From: Rhizobium sp. AAP43
Lineage (GTDB): Bacteria; Pseudomonadota; Alphaproteobacteria; Rhizobiales; Rhizobiaceae
Reading direction: 5' to 3'
Assembly: GCF_001296045.1 (NCBI RefSeq)
Contig: NZ_LJHS01000055.1
Coordinates: forward strand, 62,001-126,000
DNA length: 64,000 nucleotides
Made by a program: the position numbers and the translations under genes
The notes under the pieces: generated by a model
What the model saw: the letters and a program-made list of their open reading frames with translations, nothing else
The model's database searches: none
What the model was told of the DNA's origin: nothing
In this document: one piece after another, positions 43,946 to 52,727 of the stretch
How positions within the stretch are numbered: the first letter of the stretch is position 1
How the letters are laid out: the number at the start of each line of letters is the position of its first letter

Positions 43946-45124
43946 TTGTGCTTTCGATCGATCGGAATCATTCAATTGCAGTTCTTACGTTCATTTGGGC
44001 CGGCAGTGACTGGCACGGCTCCGATGGAGGCTCTGCGCGCGGGCCTTGGAGCTTTCATCGGGCTTTGGCTGACCGGCTATTTCTTGCTGTCTCCCGGCGC
44101 CGATCTCGAATATGGCCTCTACCTTGTCGCACCGCTCGGCGCGAGCGCCGTTCTCCTGTTTGCCGTTCCCAACAGTCCGCTTGCTCAGCCATGGTTTGCA
44201 GTCATCGGCAATACTGTCGCAGCTCTTGTCGGCGTGGCCGTCTCGATGTTCATCCACGAGCCGGCGTTACGGATCGCCGTTGCTGTCGCTCTTGCGATCA
44301 TCGTGACGTTCATGTTGCGAGCGGTACATCCGCCGGCAGGAGCCGTTGCCATGACGGCTGCCATGAGTCCGGAAGCTGTGGAGCATCTTGGCTTCTGGTT
44401 CGCGCTTGCGCCAATTGCCACGGGCACGGCCAGCCTCGTCCTGATTGCGATCGCCTATGCCAGGCTGACAGGGCGGCGCTATCCATTTCGTCAATTCGAC
44501 CAGCAGAACAGGCATGGGACATCTGACAGGATCGCTGTTGAACGGCTGGGCCTTTCCGAAGCTGAGCTAAGCGACATCCTTCAACGGTATCGACAGTCAT
44601 TCAATCTCGGCGTTGAAGATCTGGCACGTCTTATCGGTGCAGCGGAGCTCCAAGCGGCAGCACACCAGACCGGCACTCCAACTGCGGCCGCCATCATGTC
44701 CTCGAACCTGATTACGGTGAAGGCAAACACAGATTTGGGCACAGTCGCTGATCTCTTCCGGCGTCATCGTTTTACATCGCTACCCGTGGTCGACGAGAAG
44801 CAGCGGTTCCTAGGCATCATCTTCCAGGTGCATCTCATCAGCCGAGCAAGGGAAGATGCACTTCGCCTTGATCGAGGTCTCATCCCCGCTCTGCGAAGGC
44901 TAATAGATCATGAACGGGATAAACCAGTGCTGGCGATCGACATCATGAGTGTCACGGTCCCTCGCGCTATTGCAACAACGCCACTCGGGGCGTTGTTGCC
45001 TTTGTTGGGTGATACAGATGTCGATGCGGTTCCCATCCTGGAATATGGGAAGCTCATCGGTATCGTCACGAGAACCGACTTGATCGCCGCGATGGCCCGA
45101 GGAATCGCTCGAGCAGACGTTTGA
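43946..45124 (+). CDS. HPP-family membrane protein with C-terminal CBS pair
   Basis: 392 residues. The N-terminal half has four or more membrane helices (GLGAFIGLWLTGYFLLSPGA and following) and the signature LRAVHPPAGAVAMTAAM that names the HPP family. The C-terminal half has two CBS domains (IMSSNLITVKANTDLGTVAD; DIMSVTVPRAIATTPLGALL) that usually sense adenine nucleotides. HPP proteins have been linked to nitrite transport in chloroplasts and cyanobacteria, which would suit the denitrification island next door (inference). The start is uncertain: the frame opens with TTG 43946, with another TTG at 43976 and ATG at 44024. Confidence 0.82.
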   Translation: MCFRSIGIIQLQFLRSFGPAVTGTAPMEALRAGLGAFIGLWLTGYFLLSPGADLEYGLYLVAPLGASAVLLFAVPNSPLAQPWFAVIGNTVAALVGVAVSMFIHEPALRIAVAVALAIIVTFMLRAVHPPAGAVAMTAAMSPEAVEHLGFWFALAPIATGTASLVLIAIAYARLTGRRYPFRQFDQQNRHGTSDRIAVERLGLSEAELSDILQRYRQSFNLGVEDLARLIGAAELQAAAHQTGTPTAAAIMSSNLITVKANTDLGTVADLFRRHRFTSLPVVDEKQRFLGIIFQVHLISRAREDALRLDRGLIPALRRLIDHERDKPVLAIDIMSVTVPRAIATTPLGALLPLLGDTDVDAVPILEYGKLIGIVTRTDLIAAMARGIARADV

Positions 45125-45231
45125 TGGCGTCAGTTAGAAGGGCTCAACGCTCCGAACTACGAACGGCATGAGCACCGGCGACGGATCGCTGTGTCGTCCG
45201 TCGTGCTTGAGGATATCTGATCTAAGTCGTT

Positions 45232-47424
45232 TCAGGCCCTCATCCTTTCTCGGACCATGTTGCCATCGGCAGGTGAGGTCAAGCGGAAGCCAAGAAGCAG
45301 GCTCTGAAGGATGGCGCTTTCGCTGGCCAAGGCTGCGCCGGCAGCGTTCATCTCTTCCACCATGGCCGCGTTCTGTTGTGTCGATTGATCCAGATGGTTC
45401 ACCGCGACATTGACCTGCGAAAGGCCGACTGCCTGTTCCTGCGCTGCGATCGCGATGGCGTCCACATGGCTTGCGGCTTCCTGCACGAGCTCACCAATTT
45501 CGGCCAGTCCGGTGCCGGTCTCGGAGACCAAGTCGACGCCTTGGCGAACAGCCAACTCAGAATTGCCGATGAGCCCCGAGATTTCCCGGGCTGCCTGCGC
45601 CGAACGCTGGGCCAGCTCCCGGACTTCCTGGGCAACCACAGCAAACCCCTTGCCGGCCTCGCCGGCGCGGGCTGCCTCGACGCCCGCATTGAGAGCGAGC
45701 AGGTTTGTCTGGAAGGCAATCTGGTCGATCACACCGATTATTTGACTGATCTGGCTCGATGCCTGCTCGATCTTGTCCATCGCCGCCACGGCGTTTTGGA
45801 CCACTTCACCGGATCGACTTGCTCTTTCGCGTGCGCTCTTCGTTACGCTGCGGGCCAAGTCTGAGCGTCTGGACGTGGCCGTCACATTGGCTGTGATCTG
45901 TTCCAGTGCAGCGGCCGTCTCTTCAAGCGAGGCGGCCTGCTGCTCGGTGCGCCTCGACAGGTCATCCGATGCCGAAGAGACCTCGGATGCTCCGCCGGTG
46001 ACAGTCGCCACCGATTGGCCAACGCCGACCAGTGCTTGCCGCAACTGCACCACAGAGCGATTGAAGTCATGGCGAAGTTCTTCGAACTGCGGTGCAAAGG
46101 CCTCGGTCACCTCGCAAAGAAGGTCGCCGGAAGCAAGCTTTCTCAATGCCTGGGCCAGTGTGCCGGTTGCCTTGTTCATGCGTGCTTCGGCCTCAGCCTC
46201 CGCTGCGATTTGCATGTTAACTCGGTCGCGTTCGGCCTGGTCGCGCGCACGCTTTGCCTCCAGTTCCAGTTCGCGATTTCGGATCGCAGAAAGGCGGAAG
46301 ACTTCTACCGCTTTGACCATGTCTCCGACTTCGTCCTTACGGTCGGCAGATTGCCCGGTGGGTTCGAGGTAACCCTCCGCCAATCTGCGCATCGAATTGA
46401 CGAGTGCCTTCAGCGGACGGCTGATGGTTCCTGCTAGAAACACCGACAAGGCGATGACCAGAATGGCCCCGACAATGCAAAGGATCAGAACCGTTCCGAG
46501 CCGAGTGAATGCGGCTGCGGCGATAGCGCGTGCCTCGTTGCCGAGACGTTCGAGGCTTGCCCTTTCCAGAGCCTTCATTGCGTCAATGCGCTGACTGGCG
46601 GCTGCAAACCAGCGATCGGCACTCAAGTCGCTGGCCGCTGTTGAACCAGCCCCAATCAAGGTCGATCGCGTGGTTTCGATCTCTTTCAATGCGGGTATGG
46701 ATAGCTGGGAAGCGTAGGCGGACTGCCGTTCCTTCTGTTGCAGGGCGAGGAAATTGTCGATCAGAATGTTCTGCGCACCAGCCATGCGGGCAAAGGGAGC
46801 GATGCGCTCGGGGTCAATGTCGCCTGACGTGATGAAACCGTTGCCGGTGGCGCGCTCCTGGCCCGCAATCTCCTTTGCCTGCATGAGCAGGTTATAGGCA
46901 ATCATTTCGGCGGCGATCCTCGAGCCGACACCCTGGAGGGACAGTTCCGAGGCGATGCCTGAAAGCTCGCCAATCAGGCCGCTGTAGAAATCGAAGGACT
47001 GTTTTCCGGTGAAGGAAAGCTTGTCGATGGATCGCCTGGTGTCGGCGAGGCTTTTCAATGTGTCCTGTGCGAGGCTCCAGCGACGGTTAAGCTCCGTGTT
47101 GTCGACGTCCGCCAAGGCATCAGCGAGATCTGGCAATTTTGCCAGAGCCTCATCCGTCATTTGGCGCGCCTGGTCCAGCGGTTGCGTGTCCGTGCTGCCC
47201 TTTGATCCGATGTATCCAGCGCTCTGCCCCCGCTCTCCCTGAAGCACGTGGATCATTTCGCCCATCGCCGAAATGTTCTCGCTCACTTTGACGACGATTT
47301 GCATCTGCTTGTAGGAGCGCCACGAGTTCAGAAACTCCATCGAGGCAAGGGTGAGTGCTGCAACCAGAGGGATCATGATCGCAAGCCAGAGGCGTTTGCT
47401 GATCGAAAAGTCGGTGATGCGCAT
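45232..47424 (-). CDS. Methyl-accepting chemotaxis protein with NIT (nitrate/nitrite-sensing) domain
   Basis: 730-residue chemoreceptor. Helix 1 ([20 protein letters not shown]) is followed by a periplasmic all-helical NIT domain recognisable by [19 protein letters not shown] near residue 57. Helix 2 ([20 protein letters not shown]) leads into HAMP modules and a signalling domain with the hairpin tip [20 protein letters not shown], then [23 protein letters not shown] domains bind nitrate/nitrite in some receptors, so this may steer cells toward nitrogen oxides used by the denitrification genes beside it. No C-terminal CheR-binding pentapeptide is evident. Confidence 0.9.
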   Translation of the reverse strand: MRITDFSISKRLWLAIMIPLVAALTLASMEFLNSWRSYKQMQIVVKVSENISAMGEMIHVLQGERGQSAGYIGSKGSTDTQPLDQARQMTDEALAKLPDLADALADVDNTELNRRWSLAQDTLKSLADTRRSIDKLSFTGKQSFDFYSGLIGELSGIASELSLQGVGSRIAAEMIAYNLLMQAKEIAGQERATGNGFITSGDIDPERIAPFARMAGAQNILIDNFLALQQKERQSAYASQLSIPALKEIETTRSTLIGAGSTAASDLSADRWFAAASQRIDAMKALERASLERLGNEARAIAAAAFTRLGTVLILCIVGAILVIALSVFLAGTISRPLKALVNSMRRLAEGYLEPTGQSADRKDEVGDMVKAVEVFRLSAIRNRELELEAKRARDQAERDRVNMQIAAEAEAEARMNKATGTLAQALRKLASGDLLCEVTEAFAPQFEELRHDFNRSVVQLRQALVGVGQSVATVTGGASEVSSASDDLSRRTEQQAASLEETAAALEQITANVTATSRRSDLARSVTKSARERASRSGEVVQNAVAAMDKIEQASSQISQIIGVIDQIAFQTNLLALNAGVEAARAGEAGKGFAVVAQEVRELAQRSAQAAREISGLIGNSELAVRQGVDLVSETGTGLAEIGELVQEAASHVDAIAIAAQEQAVGLSQVNVAVNHLDQSTQQNAAMVEEMNAAGAALASESAILQSLLLGFRLTSPADGNMVRERMRA

Positions 47425-47461
47425 CTTTCAGTATGTCCTGAGTTGAGGCATCATGCCGAGT

Positions 47462-47482
47462 ATCGTAACATCATGATACGAT
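47462..47482. promoter_or_regulatory. Inverted repeat upstream of the NIT chemoreceptor
   Basis: ATCGTA (47462-47467) and TACGAT (47477-47482) are perfect inverted half-sites with 9 bp between them, centred about 48 bp before the chemoreceptor start at 47424. It could be a regulator site; it does not match the TTG-N8-CAA motif. The remaining bases up to 47683 show nothing recognisable. Confidence 0.35.
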
Positions 47483-47683
47483 GTGAATTTTAGTGATTAT
47501 TTATGTGATTCAGTAAACACTTATCTAATGGATCCGGCGCGGTTTGACGAATGCCAAGCTTCGAATAAATAAACCCCAGCTTGCGTCAATCCACCGCGTA
47601 TCTGGATCAGGCTTCAGTCAAAAGCTGCACGTCTTACGCGCAAACTCCAGATGCAAGGACGTTGGTCGATATGGAGAGGCGGA

Positions 47684-47890
47684 TCATCGCCCGTCGCCGT
47701 GTCGTGGTTTAAGCGACAGCATTCTGTCCATAAGATAGCCGACATTATCGGCTCCGGCACAGCCACTGATCACACATTCATGCATGTCGCAGATGGTGTC
47801 ACAGGCTTGTTCGCGCTGCGATCTCGAAACGACCGGAGGAGCGAGCCTGCCGCGCTTCATGCCTCGATCCGGCTTCTGGTTCTTCACCAT
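47684..47890 (-). CDS. Small cysteine-rich protein downstream of ric
   Basis: 68-residue basic protein that I cannot assign. It has C-x3-C-x4-C-x4-C in its middle (CDTICDMHECVISGC), a plausible metal-binding or redox arrangement, with an extra His between Cys residues 2 and 3. A good ribosome-binding site (GAGG, GAGGG) precedes the ATG. It lies 26 bp after the ric stop on the same strand, so it is probably co-transcribed with Fe-S repair and under the same upstream TTG-N8-CAA site. Spurious translation is possible given its size. Confidence 0.55.
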   Translation of the reverse strand: MVKNQKPDRGMKRGRLAPPVVSRSQREQACDTICDMHECVISGCAGADNVGYLMDRMLSLKPRHGDGR

Positions 47891-47916
47891 AATCCCTCAT
47901 CCTCGGTAGGTTTGTT

Positions 47917-48579
47917 TTAGGGCGTCCCGCCGGTAAACCGTACAAAGAGCACTTCATTTTCCAGATGCATGTGCTGGACCAGGTCGTCGGCAAACTTCTT
48001 TGCGCCTGTGTAGAGCGCGCGCCATGAATTGCAGGCACTGTCCGGCAGATGAAATCCGCCCGTCACGTGCTCGAGTTCTGCCAGATGGTCTGCCTCGACG
48101 TCATGTTCATGGCGCATCTGTTCAATGGGTCTCGTCAGAGCTTGATGGTCGCCGCGTTCCATGAGCGGGAAGAGCATAAGCTCCTCGCGATGCATGTGGC
48201 TGTGGAGGTCGCTCTGGATACGCTCGAGGAGATTTGCCAGGCCGATTGGTGCATCGGGGTGGTCGCCATGCACCCGTTCGACCTTGGCCGCGAGAGGGAT
48301 CAGCGAGATGAGTTCCGCGCGGTGGGTGTCGTGGTAGCGTGTCCTGATATGATTGATCAGATCAACGGTTCCATCCGGTGCTTCTGTCGCCGCGGCGTCA
48401 ACAAGGCCCTGCAATTCGCCCACCAGGGTTTCCTTCGAGAGTCCGGCAGCTTCGGCCGCGGCCTCAATGCTGGCAGAGCCACCGCAGCAGAAGCTGATGC
48501 CGTGACGACGGAAAAGTGCGGCTGCACCGGGAAGGGAGGTCGCGATCTTTCCGACCGTCTGGCTTGCGTTAAGTTCCAT
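47917..48579 (-). CDS. Iron-sulfur cluster repair di-iron protein (Ric/ScdA/DnrN-type)
   Basis: 220 residues. The N-terminal DUF542 domain has LPGAAALFRRHGISFCCGG with the double cysteine. The C-terminal hemerythrin-like domain has the iron-ligand pattern (HDTHRAEL, HSHMHREELMLFPLM, HEHDVEADHL, HMHLENEVLF). Ric proteins repair Fe-S clusters damaged by NO or oxidants, so a place in the denitrification island is expected. ATG 48579 with AAGGTG six bases upstream is preferred to GTG 48588. A TTG-N8-CAA site lies 80 bp upstream. Confidence 0.92.
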   Translation of the reverse strand: MELNASQTVGKIATSLPGAAALFRRHGISFCCGGSASIEAAAEAAGLSKETLVGELQGLVDAAATEAPDGTVDLINHIRTRYHDTHRAELISLIPLAAKVERVHGDHPDAPIGLANLLERIQSDLHSHMHREELMLFPLMERGDHQALTRPIEQMRHEHDVEADHLAELEHVTGGFHLPDSACNSWRALYTGAKKFADDLVQHMHLENEVLFVRFTGGTP

Positions 48580-48652
48580 CGAATTCACCTTGCTTGCGCT
48601 TCACGCGTTATCGCTGTGGTGCCGACTATGGTGAGGAACGCAGATCCGGTCG

Positions 48653-48666
48653 TTGCGCTTTCGCAA
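48653..48666. promoter_or_regulatory. FNR/NnrR-type site upstream of ric
   Basis: TTGCGCTTTCGCAA, a perfect dyad of TTG-N8-CAA. On the minus strand CATAGT (48630-48625) lies 32 bp from the site centre and matches TATAAT at four positions, the geometry of a class II CRP/FNR-activated promoter reading into ric. Confidence 0.65.
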
Positions 48667-48694
48667 ACAAGATGTGCTCGTCTCCCCTCGCGTA

Positions 48695-49618
48695 TCAGGG
48701 CGCGCTGGCATTGTTTTTCGCCCGCGATACCCAGGCCGCTCCCAATCGCGCGTGATGAAAGCCGTTGGAGAAGTTGGCTGTGGGATAAGTATGCCCTATC
48801 AAAGCGGCGGCCTCTTCGGGTTCCATGCTGCCCGACAGTGTTTCCTGGAAGATGACGGCGATGCGCGCCATGTCACAGTCCTGTGGTGAGAGACGGAAGG
48901 CGTTGACCCCAGCTTCCTGCAACTCCTTCAGTTCGCTGAGCAGGAGTTGGCACGTATGCGACATTGTCTGCACGCCATTGAGCACCAGGAATGACTGGCG
49001 ATCGAGTGTCTTGATTGACAGGCCGTCGGGCTCTTCGCCACAGACAAACTGGCAATTGTCCTTGATCCTGCCCTTGGAACGGGCATGGGCGCAGCGAGCC
49101 GATATGGCAAGCGGCATGCGACCGAATACCATGACTTCGAGAGCCACATCCGGCGCGTCCGCGACGATCCTGGCGATCGAGCTGAAGGGAAGTTCGGGCG
49201 GAAGACATATGCGGTCTGCCCCGCGTTGTGCCATCAGGCGTGCAGTTGGACCGTTATAGACATTGACCAAGGGACCGACGAGGTGTCGGCGGCCCTTGAT
49301 CAGGCCGATTGCGGAGAGATCGTTGACCTCAATGGGGTGGTCCGATGTCTCGATCAGGTCTTTCACGATACGGCCTTCGCGCTCCAGAGTGACGAGCGCC
49401 AGTGACGAAAAGGCCACTGACTTTCCCGCCCGTTCCAGCCGTTCCACCACGTCCGCGAGGTAGGGTTCGATGAAGTGCTGACGTTTGGAGCATACGGTCT
49501 CACCGAGGATGACGCGATCCACAGGCGCTTCGTCTGCGATCCGCAAATAGAAATCGCGCCACTTTGGGCCGTCCCAGAGATAGTATACGGGGCCCAGTGT
49601 CAGTTCAGTCATGCTCAT
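48695..49618 (-). CDS. ubiV: UbiV, O2-independent ubiquinone hydroxylation (U32 peptidase-like)
   Basis: 307 residues of the U32 family. With UbiU it forms the [4Fe-4S] heterodimer that hydroxylates the ubiquinone ring without oxygen, using prephenate as oxygen donor. Likely cluster cysteines are in GETVCSKRQ near residue 43 and ISARCAHARSKGRIKDNCQF, then VC, in the pattern C-x16-C-x3-C. Its ATG overlaps the ubiU stop (ATGA), with a second Met two codons on. Third gene of ubiT-ubiU-ubiV; it ends before the ric promoter. Confidence 0.92.
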   Translation of the reverse strand: MSMTELTLGPVYYLWDGPKWRDFYLRIADEAPVDRVILGETVCSKRQHFIEPYLADVVERLERAGKSVAFSSLALVTLEREGRIVKDLIETSDHPIEVNDLSAIGLIKGRRHLVGPLVNVYNGPTARLMAQRGADRICLPPELPFSSIARIVADAPDVALEVMVFGRMPLAISARCAHARSKGRIKDNCQFVCGEEPDGLSIKTLDRQSFLVLNGVQTMSHTCQLLLSELKELQEAGVNAFRLSPQDCDMARIAVIFQETLSGSMEPEEAAALIGHTYPTANFSNGFHHARLGAAWVSRAKNNASAP

Positions 49619-50592
49619 CTCCAGCGCTTCTCATAGGCGCCGACCGTGGTCTTCTGTCCTTCGCTCAGCGCTCTCAGCCGGGCCAATAGGGGTGTACGCC
49701 CTGAGGGGGCGGTTGCGAGCGCTTGGCGCAGCGTCGACACGACTTCGGCGACATAGGCTTTGCCGCGCTGGCGTCCTTCAATTTTTAAGGCGGAGACGCC
49801 GGCATCCTTCAGAGCTTCTATTTCGCCCATGACGTCGAGAGACACGGGATCTTCAAAGGCATAGCCAAGGGCATCGCCGATGTCGAAGCGTCCCTTGCAC
49901 AGGGTGGGATAGCCGGCGGCCTCGCCATGGCTGAACCGGTTGATCGTATAAGTACCGAGCTCCGAAACCATGTCGGAGCCGTCCTGTCGGTATCGCACAT
50001 GGCTCGCGGGCGAGCAGACGCCGTTCATGTTGGGCGATTTGCCGGTGGCGTAGGAGGAGAGCGAGCAGCGCCCCTCGGCCATGATGCAAAGCCCGCCGAA
50101 AACAAAGACCTCGATCTCGCATTTGACCTTGCGACCAATACGAGAAATGTCGCTGATTGTCAGCGTTCTCGGCAAGACGACCCTTTTTGCGTCGAAGGCT
50201 TCGACGAGAAAATTAATTGCTTCGGGATTGGAAGCAGACGCCTGGACGGAAACATGCAGGCGCTGCTCTGGATAGTGCTCCCTGACATGGGCCATGAGAC
50301 CGAAATCGGCTAGTATCAGCGCATCGGCACCGAGCCGCACAGCGTCAGCCGCCGCTCTATACCAGATCTCTTCGTCGCCGGCCCGCATGAAGGTGTTGAG
50401 AGCGACGAATGTCATGCAGCCTTTTTTGTGGGCATAGGCAATGGCGTCTCGGAACTCGTCGCGGCTGAAATTGAGGCCGGGGAAATTGCGGGCATTGGTC
50501 TCGTCGCGGAAGCCGCAATAGACTGCGTCAGCGCCTGCATCGACGGCTTCACGAAAGGCGGCTGGCGTTCCCGCCGGACAGATCAGTTCCAT
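49615..50592 (-). CDS. ubiU: UbiU, O2-independent ubiquinone hydroxylation (U32 peptidase-like)
   Basis: 325 residues. It begins MELICPAGTPAAFREAVDAG and has the UbiU cysteine set in FGGLCIMAEGRCSLSSYATG and NGVCSP plus PTLCKGRF, which fits a [4Fe-4S] site. It works as the partner of UbiV. ATG 50592 with GGAG eight bases upstream is preferred to GTG 50595; both overlap the ubiT stop. The usual protease activity of U32 enzymes is not implied here. Confidence 0.93.
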   Translation of the reverse strand: MELICPAGTPAAFREAVDAGADAVYCGFRDETNARNFPGLNFSRDEFRDAIAYAHKKGCMTFVALNTFMRAGDEEIWYRAAADAVRLGADALILADFGLMAHVREHYPEQRLHVSVQASASNPEAINFLVEAFDAKRVVLPRTLTISDISRIGRKVKCEIEVFVFGGLCIMAEGRCSLSSYATGKSPNMNGVCSPASHVRYRQDGSDMVSELGTYTINRFSHGEAAGYPTLCKGRFDIGDALGYAFEDPVSLDVMGEIEALKDAGVSALKIEGRQRGKAYVAEVVSTLRQALATAPSGRTPLLARLRALSEGQKTTVGAYEKRWR

Positions 50593-51095
50593 CACTGTAT
50601 CTCCTTCAGCGACTGGCGTCGTATTCCCTCGACCAACCTGTGAACGATGGGCGCGGCAGGTCCCCCTATCCGCGCGAGATCACGCGGAAGGTCGATATCG
50701 CAGTCATCGAGGGCGCTTCTCATCGCAAGCATGGCCTCCATGTCCCCGATCACGCGCAGGTCGCGGGAAAAGAACAGTGCATCAGCATCGCAACGCCCCT
50801 CGAGGAGCGCCAGCAGCATGACGAGCGGGGCCTCGACACCCGCGTCCGCCGTGAAGGTCTCGCCTTGGCGCACCACCTTGAGACGAGGCAGGTCGGGCTC
50901 GATCAGGAAGATGAGGGGCAGATCAGTCGGAGCAAATGAAAACCGGCTGCTCTTGTATGTGCCAAGGCGCTCGAACATGTCGCCATGGGCTAAGAGGAGG
51001 AGCCTGAAGAGGCGACTTGCCACGAGCTCAATCGCCATGAGCGGCATGAGCGGCACGGCTTTCAGCGGGAGAGCTAGAATGGATGTTATCTGCAT
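50592..51095 (-). CDS. ubiT: UbiT, SCP2-domain lipid carrier for anaerobic ubiquinone synthesis
   Basis: 167 residues with an SCP2 sterol-carrier fold (LPLIFLIEPDLPRLKVVRQG; DADALFFSRDLRVIGDMEA). UbiT is thought to hold the isoprenoid quinone intermediates for UbiU-UbiV. ATG 51095 gives the expected N-terminus MQITSILALPLKAVPLMPLM; the frame runs 27 codons further, but that stretch overlaps likely regulatory DNA. First gene of ubiTUV, divergent from ubiD. Two TTG-N8-CAA sites lie upstream, consistent with induction under denitrifying conditions. Confidence 0.88.
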   Translation of the reverse strand: MQITSILALPLKAVPLMPLMAIELVASRLFRLLLLAHGDMFERLGTYKSSRFSFAPTDLPLIFLIEPDLPRLKVVRQGETFTADAGVEAPLVMLLALLEGRCDADALFFSRDLRVIGDMEAMLAMRSALDDCDIDLPRDLARIGGPAAPIVHRLVEGIRRQSLKEIQ

Positions 51096-51113
51096 TGCGC
51101 CAATTTTGATGGT

Positions 51114-51127
51114 TTGAACCGGCGCAA
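51114..51127. promoter_or_regulatory. FNR/NnrR-type site between ubiT and ubiD, proximal
   Basis: TTG-AACCGGCG-CAA, centred 25 bp before the ubiT start. It is also the right part of a wider dyad: TTGCGCC (51095-51101) and GGCGCAA (51121-51127). It is too close to ubiT for class II activation. It might repress, assist the distal site, or act on the ubiD side. Confidence 0.45.
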
Positions 51128-51154
51128 ACCTATGAGAACGCCCGGCAATCCAGA

Positions 51155-51168
51155 TTGCTCCAGCGCAA
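51155..51168. promoter_or_regulatory. FNR/NnrR-type site between ubiT and ubiD, distal
   Basis: TTGCTCCAGCGCAA, very like the norC site. For ubiT the hexamer CATAGG (51134-51129, minus strand) lies 30 bp from the centre and the start codon 66 bp away, the same geometry as at norE and the ABC-nnrS operon. Confidence 0.6.
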
Positions 51169-51203
51169 AGACGCAACCGAATTCACAGGTCATAGCGGTC
51201 CGC

Positions 51204-52727
51204 ATGACACAGAACGCACCGCCTCGTCGCTACGACGGTCTTCAAGCTTTCATGACCGAACTGGAAAAGCAGGGACGGCTTATCCGCGTCGCGCAGCCGG
51301 TGAGCCTTGTTCATGAGATAACCGAAATCCACAGGCGCGTCCTGGCAGAGGGAGGCCCGGCCGTGCTCTTTGAGCGCCCGGTCCGGTCGGACGGTGCAGT
51401 GTCAGAGATACCGCTGCTTGCCAATCTGTTCGGAACGCGCGAGCGGATCGAACTTGGCTATGGCATCCCAGGCGGCAAGATCGGCGATCTCGCGGACCTT
51501 CTGGCCGAATTGCGCGAACCGAGACCGCCGGCGTCGCTCCGGGATGCCTTGAAGAAACTGCCTGTGCTTCGCTCCGCCATGGCGCTGGGATGCCGTAGGG
51601 TGTCTCATGCCGGATGCCAGGATATCGTGTTCGAAGGCGAGGCCGTTGATCTCAATCGCCTGCCGATCCAGTGGTGCTGGCCCGGCGAACCGGCACCGCT
51701 GATCACCTGGGGGCTGGTCGTCACCGCGTCGCCTTGTGATCCCAAGGATGTCAATGTCGGCGTCTACCGCCTGCAAGCGTTGGACCGCGGGCGACTGATT
51801 ACGCGCTGGCTTGCCCATCGTGGTGCTGCAAAACACTTCCGGCAGTGGCGGGCCGTGGGGCGGCATATGCCCATTGCGGTCGTGATCGGCGCTGATCCTC
51901 AGACAATCCTCGCAGCCGTTATGCCGTTGCCAGAGACCATGAGCGAGCTTTCATTCGCTGGTGTGCTCCGAGGAAAGCGTAGCCGCGTGGTGCGGGCGCT
52001 CACCCAGCCCCTAGATATTCCGGCCACTGCGGAAATCGTGCTGGAAGGGACTGTTTCCATCGCGGAGACTGCGCTCGAGGGGCCTTATGGCGACCACACG
52101 GGCTACTACAATTCTGTCGAGCCGTTTCCCGTCATGAAGTTGAGCGCGATGACGATGCGGCAGAATCCGGTTTATCTCTCGACCTTCACCGGCCGCCCCC
52201 CGGATGAACCTTCTGTGCTCGGAGAGGCAATGAATGCTCTCTTCCTTCCCCTCGTGAAGCGCCAGTTTCCAGAGATTGTCGATCTCTATCTGCCTCCAGA
52301 AGCCTGTTCCTACCGGGCGATCGTCGTCTCGCTCGACAAGCGCTATCCGGGGCAAGCCCGCCGGATTATGCTCGGGCTTTGGTCGATGCTGCCGCAGTTC
52401 AGCTACACCAAGCTCATCATCGTGGTCGATGCCGATGTTGACGTCAGAAACTGGAGCGATGTCATCTGGGCGCTTTCCACGCGGTTCGACGCCTCCCGCG
52501 ATCTGGTGGTGGTGGATAACACGCCCATCGACTACCTCGATTTTGCCTCTCCCAAGCCTGGGCTCGGTGGAAAGCTCGGTCTCGATGCGACCAACAAACT
52601 TGGCGCAGAAACCGATCGGGAATGGGGCCGCGTGCTGCAAATGGCGCCGGAGGTTTCGGCGCGCGTCGATGCGATCTGGCTCGAACTTGGACTTGGATCC
52701 CTCAAGACAAGGGAAGGTGAGCCATGA
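51204..52727 (+). CDS. ubiD: UbiD-family 3-polyprenyl-4-hydroxybenzoate decarboxylase
   Basis: 507 residues. UbiD enzymes use prenylated FMN to decarboxylate 3-polyprenyl-4-hydroxybenzoate in ubiquinone synthesis. N-terminal RYDGLQAFMTELEKQGRLIR and the core segments GPYGDHTGYYNSVEPFPVMK and TGRPPDEPSVLGEAMNALFL are diagnostic. Catalytic acidic residues should lie near PEIVDLYLPPEACSYRAI. ATG 51204 is chosen from the family N-terminus; a longer frame to 51114 covers the regulatory region. The stop overlaps the ubiX start (ATGA). It is divergent from ubiTUV. Confidence 0.92.
   Translation: MTQNAPPRRYDGLQAFMTELEKQGRLIRVAQPVSLVHEITEIHRRVLAEGGPAVLFERPVRSDGAVSEIPLLANLFGTRERIELGYGIPGGKIGDLADLLAELREPRPPASLRDALKKLPVLRSAMALGCRRVSHAGCQDIVFEGEAVDLNRLPIQWCWPGEPAPLITWGLVVTASPCDPKDVNVGVYRLQALDRGRLITRWLAHRGAAKHFRQWRAVGRHMPIAVVIGADPQTILAAVMPLPETMSELSFAGVLRGKRSRVVRALTQPLDIPATAEIVLEGTVSIAETALEGPYGDHTGYYNSVEPFPVMKLSAMTMRQNPVYLSTFTGRPPDEPSVLGEAMNALFLPLVKRQFPEIVDLYLPPEACSYRAIVVSLDKRYPGQARRIMLGLWSMLPQFSYTKLIIVVDADVDVRNWSDVIWALSTRFDASRDLVVVDNTPIDYLDFASPKPGLGGKLGLDATNKLGAETDREWGRVLQMAPEVSARVDAIWLELGLGSLKTREGEP

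Noticed and set aside
43921..43946. FNR-like TTGATCATTTGC before the HPP gene
   Set aside because: It lacks the second half-site (ATCAA or CAA at the right spacing).
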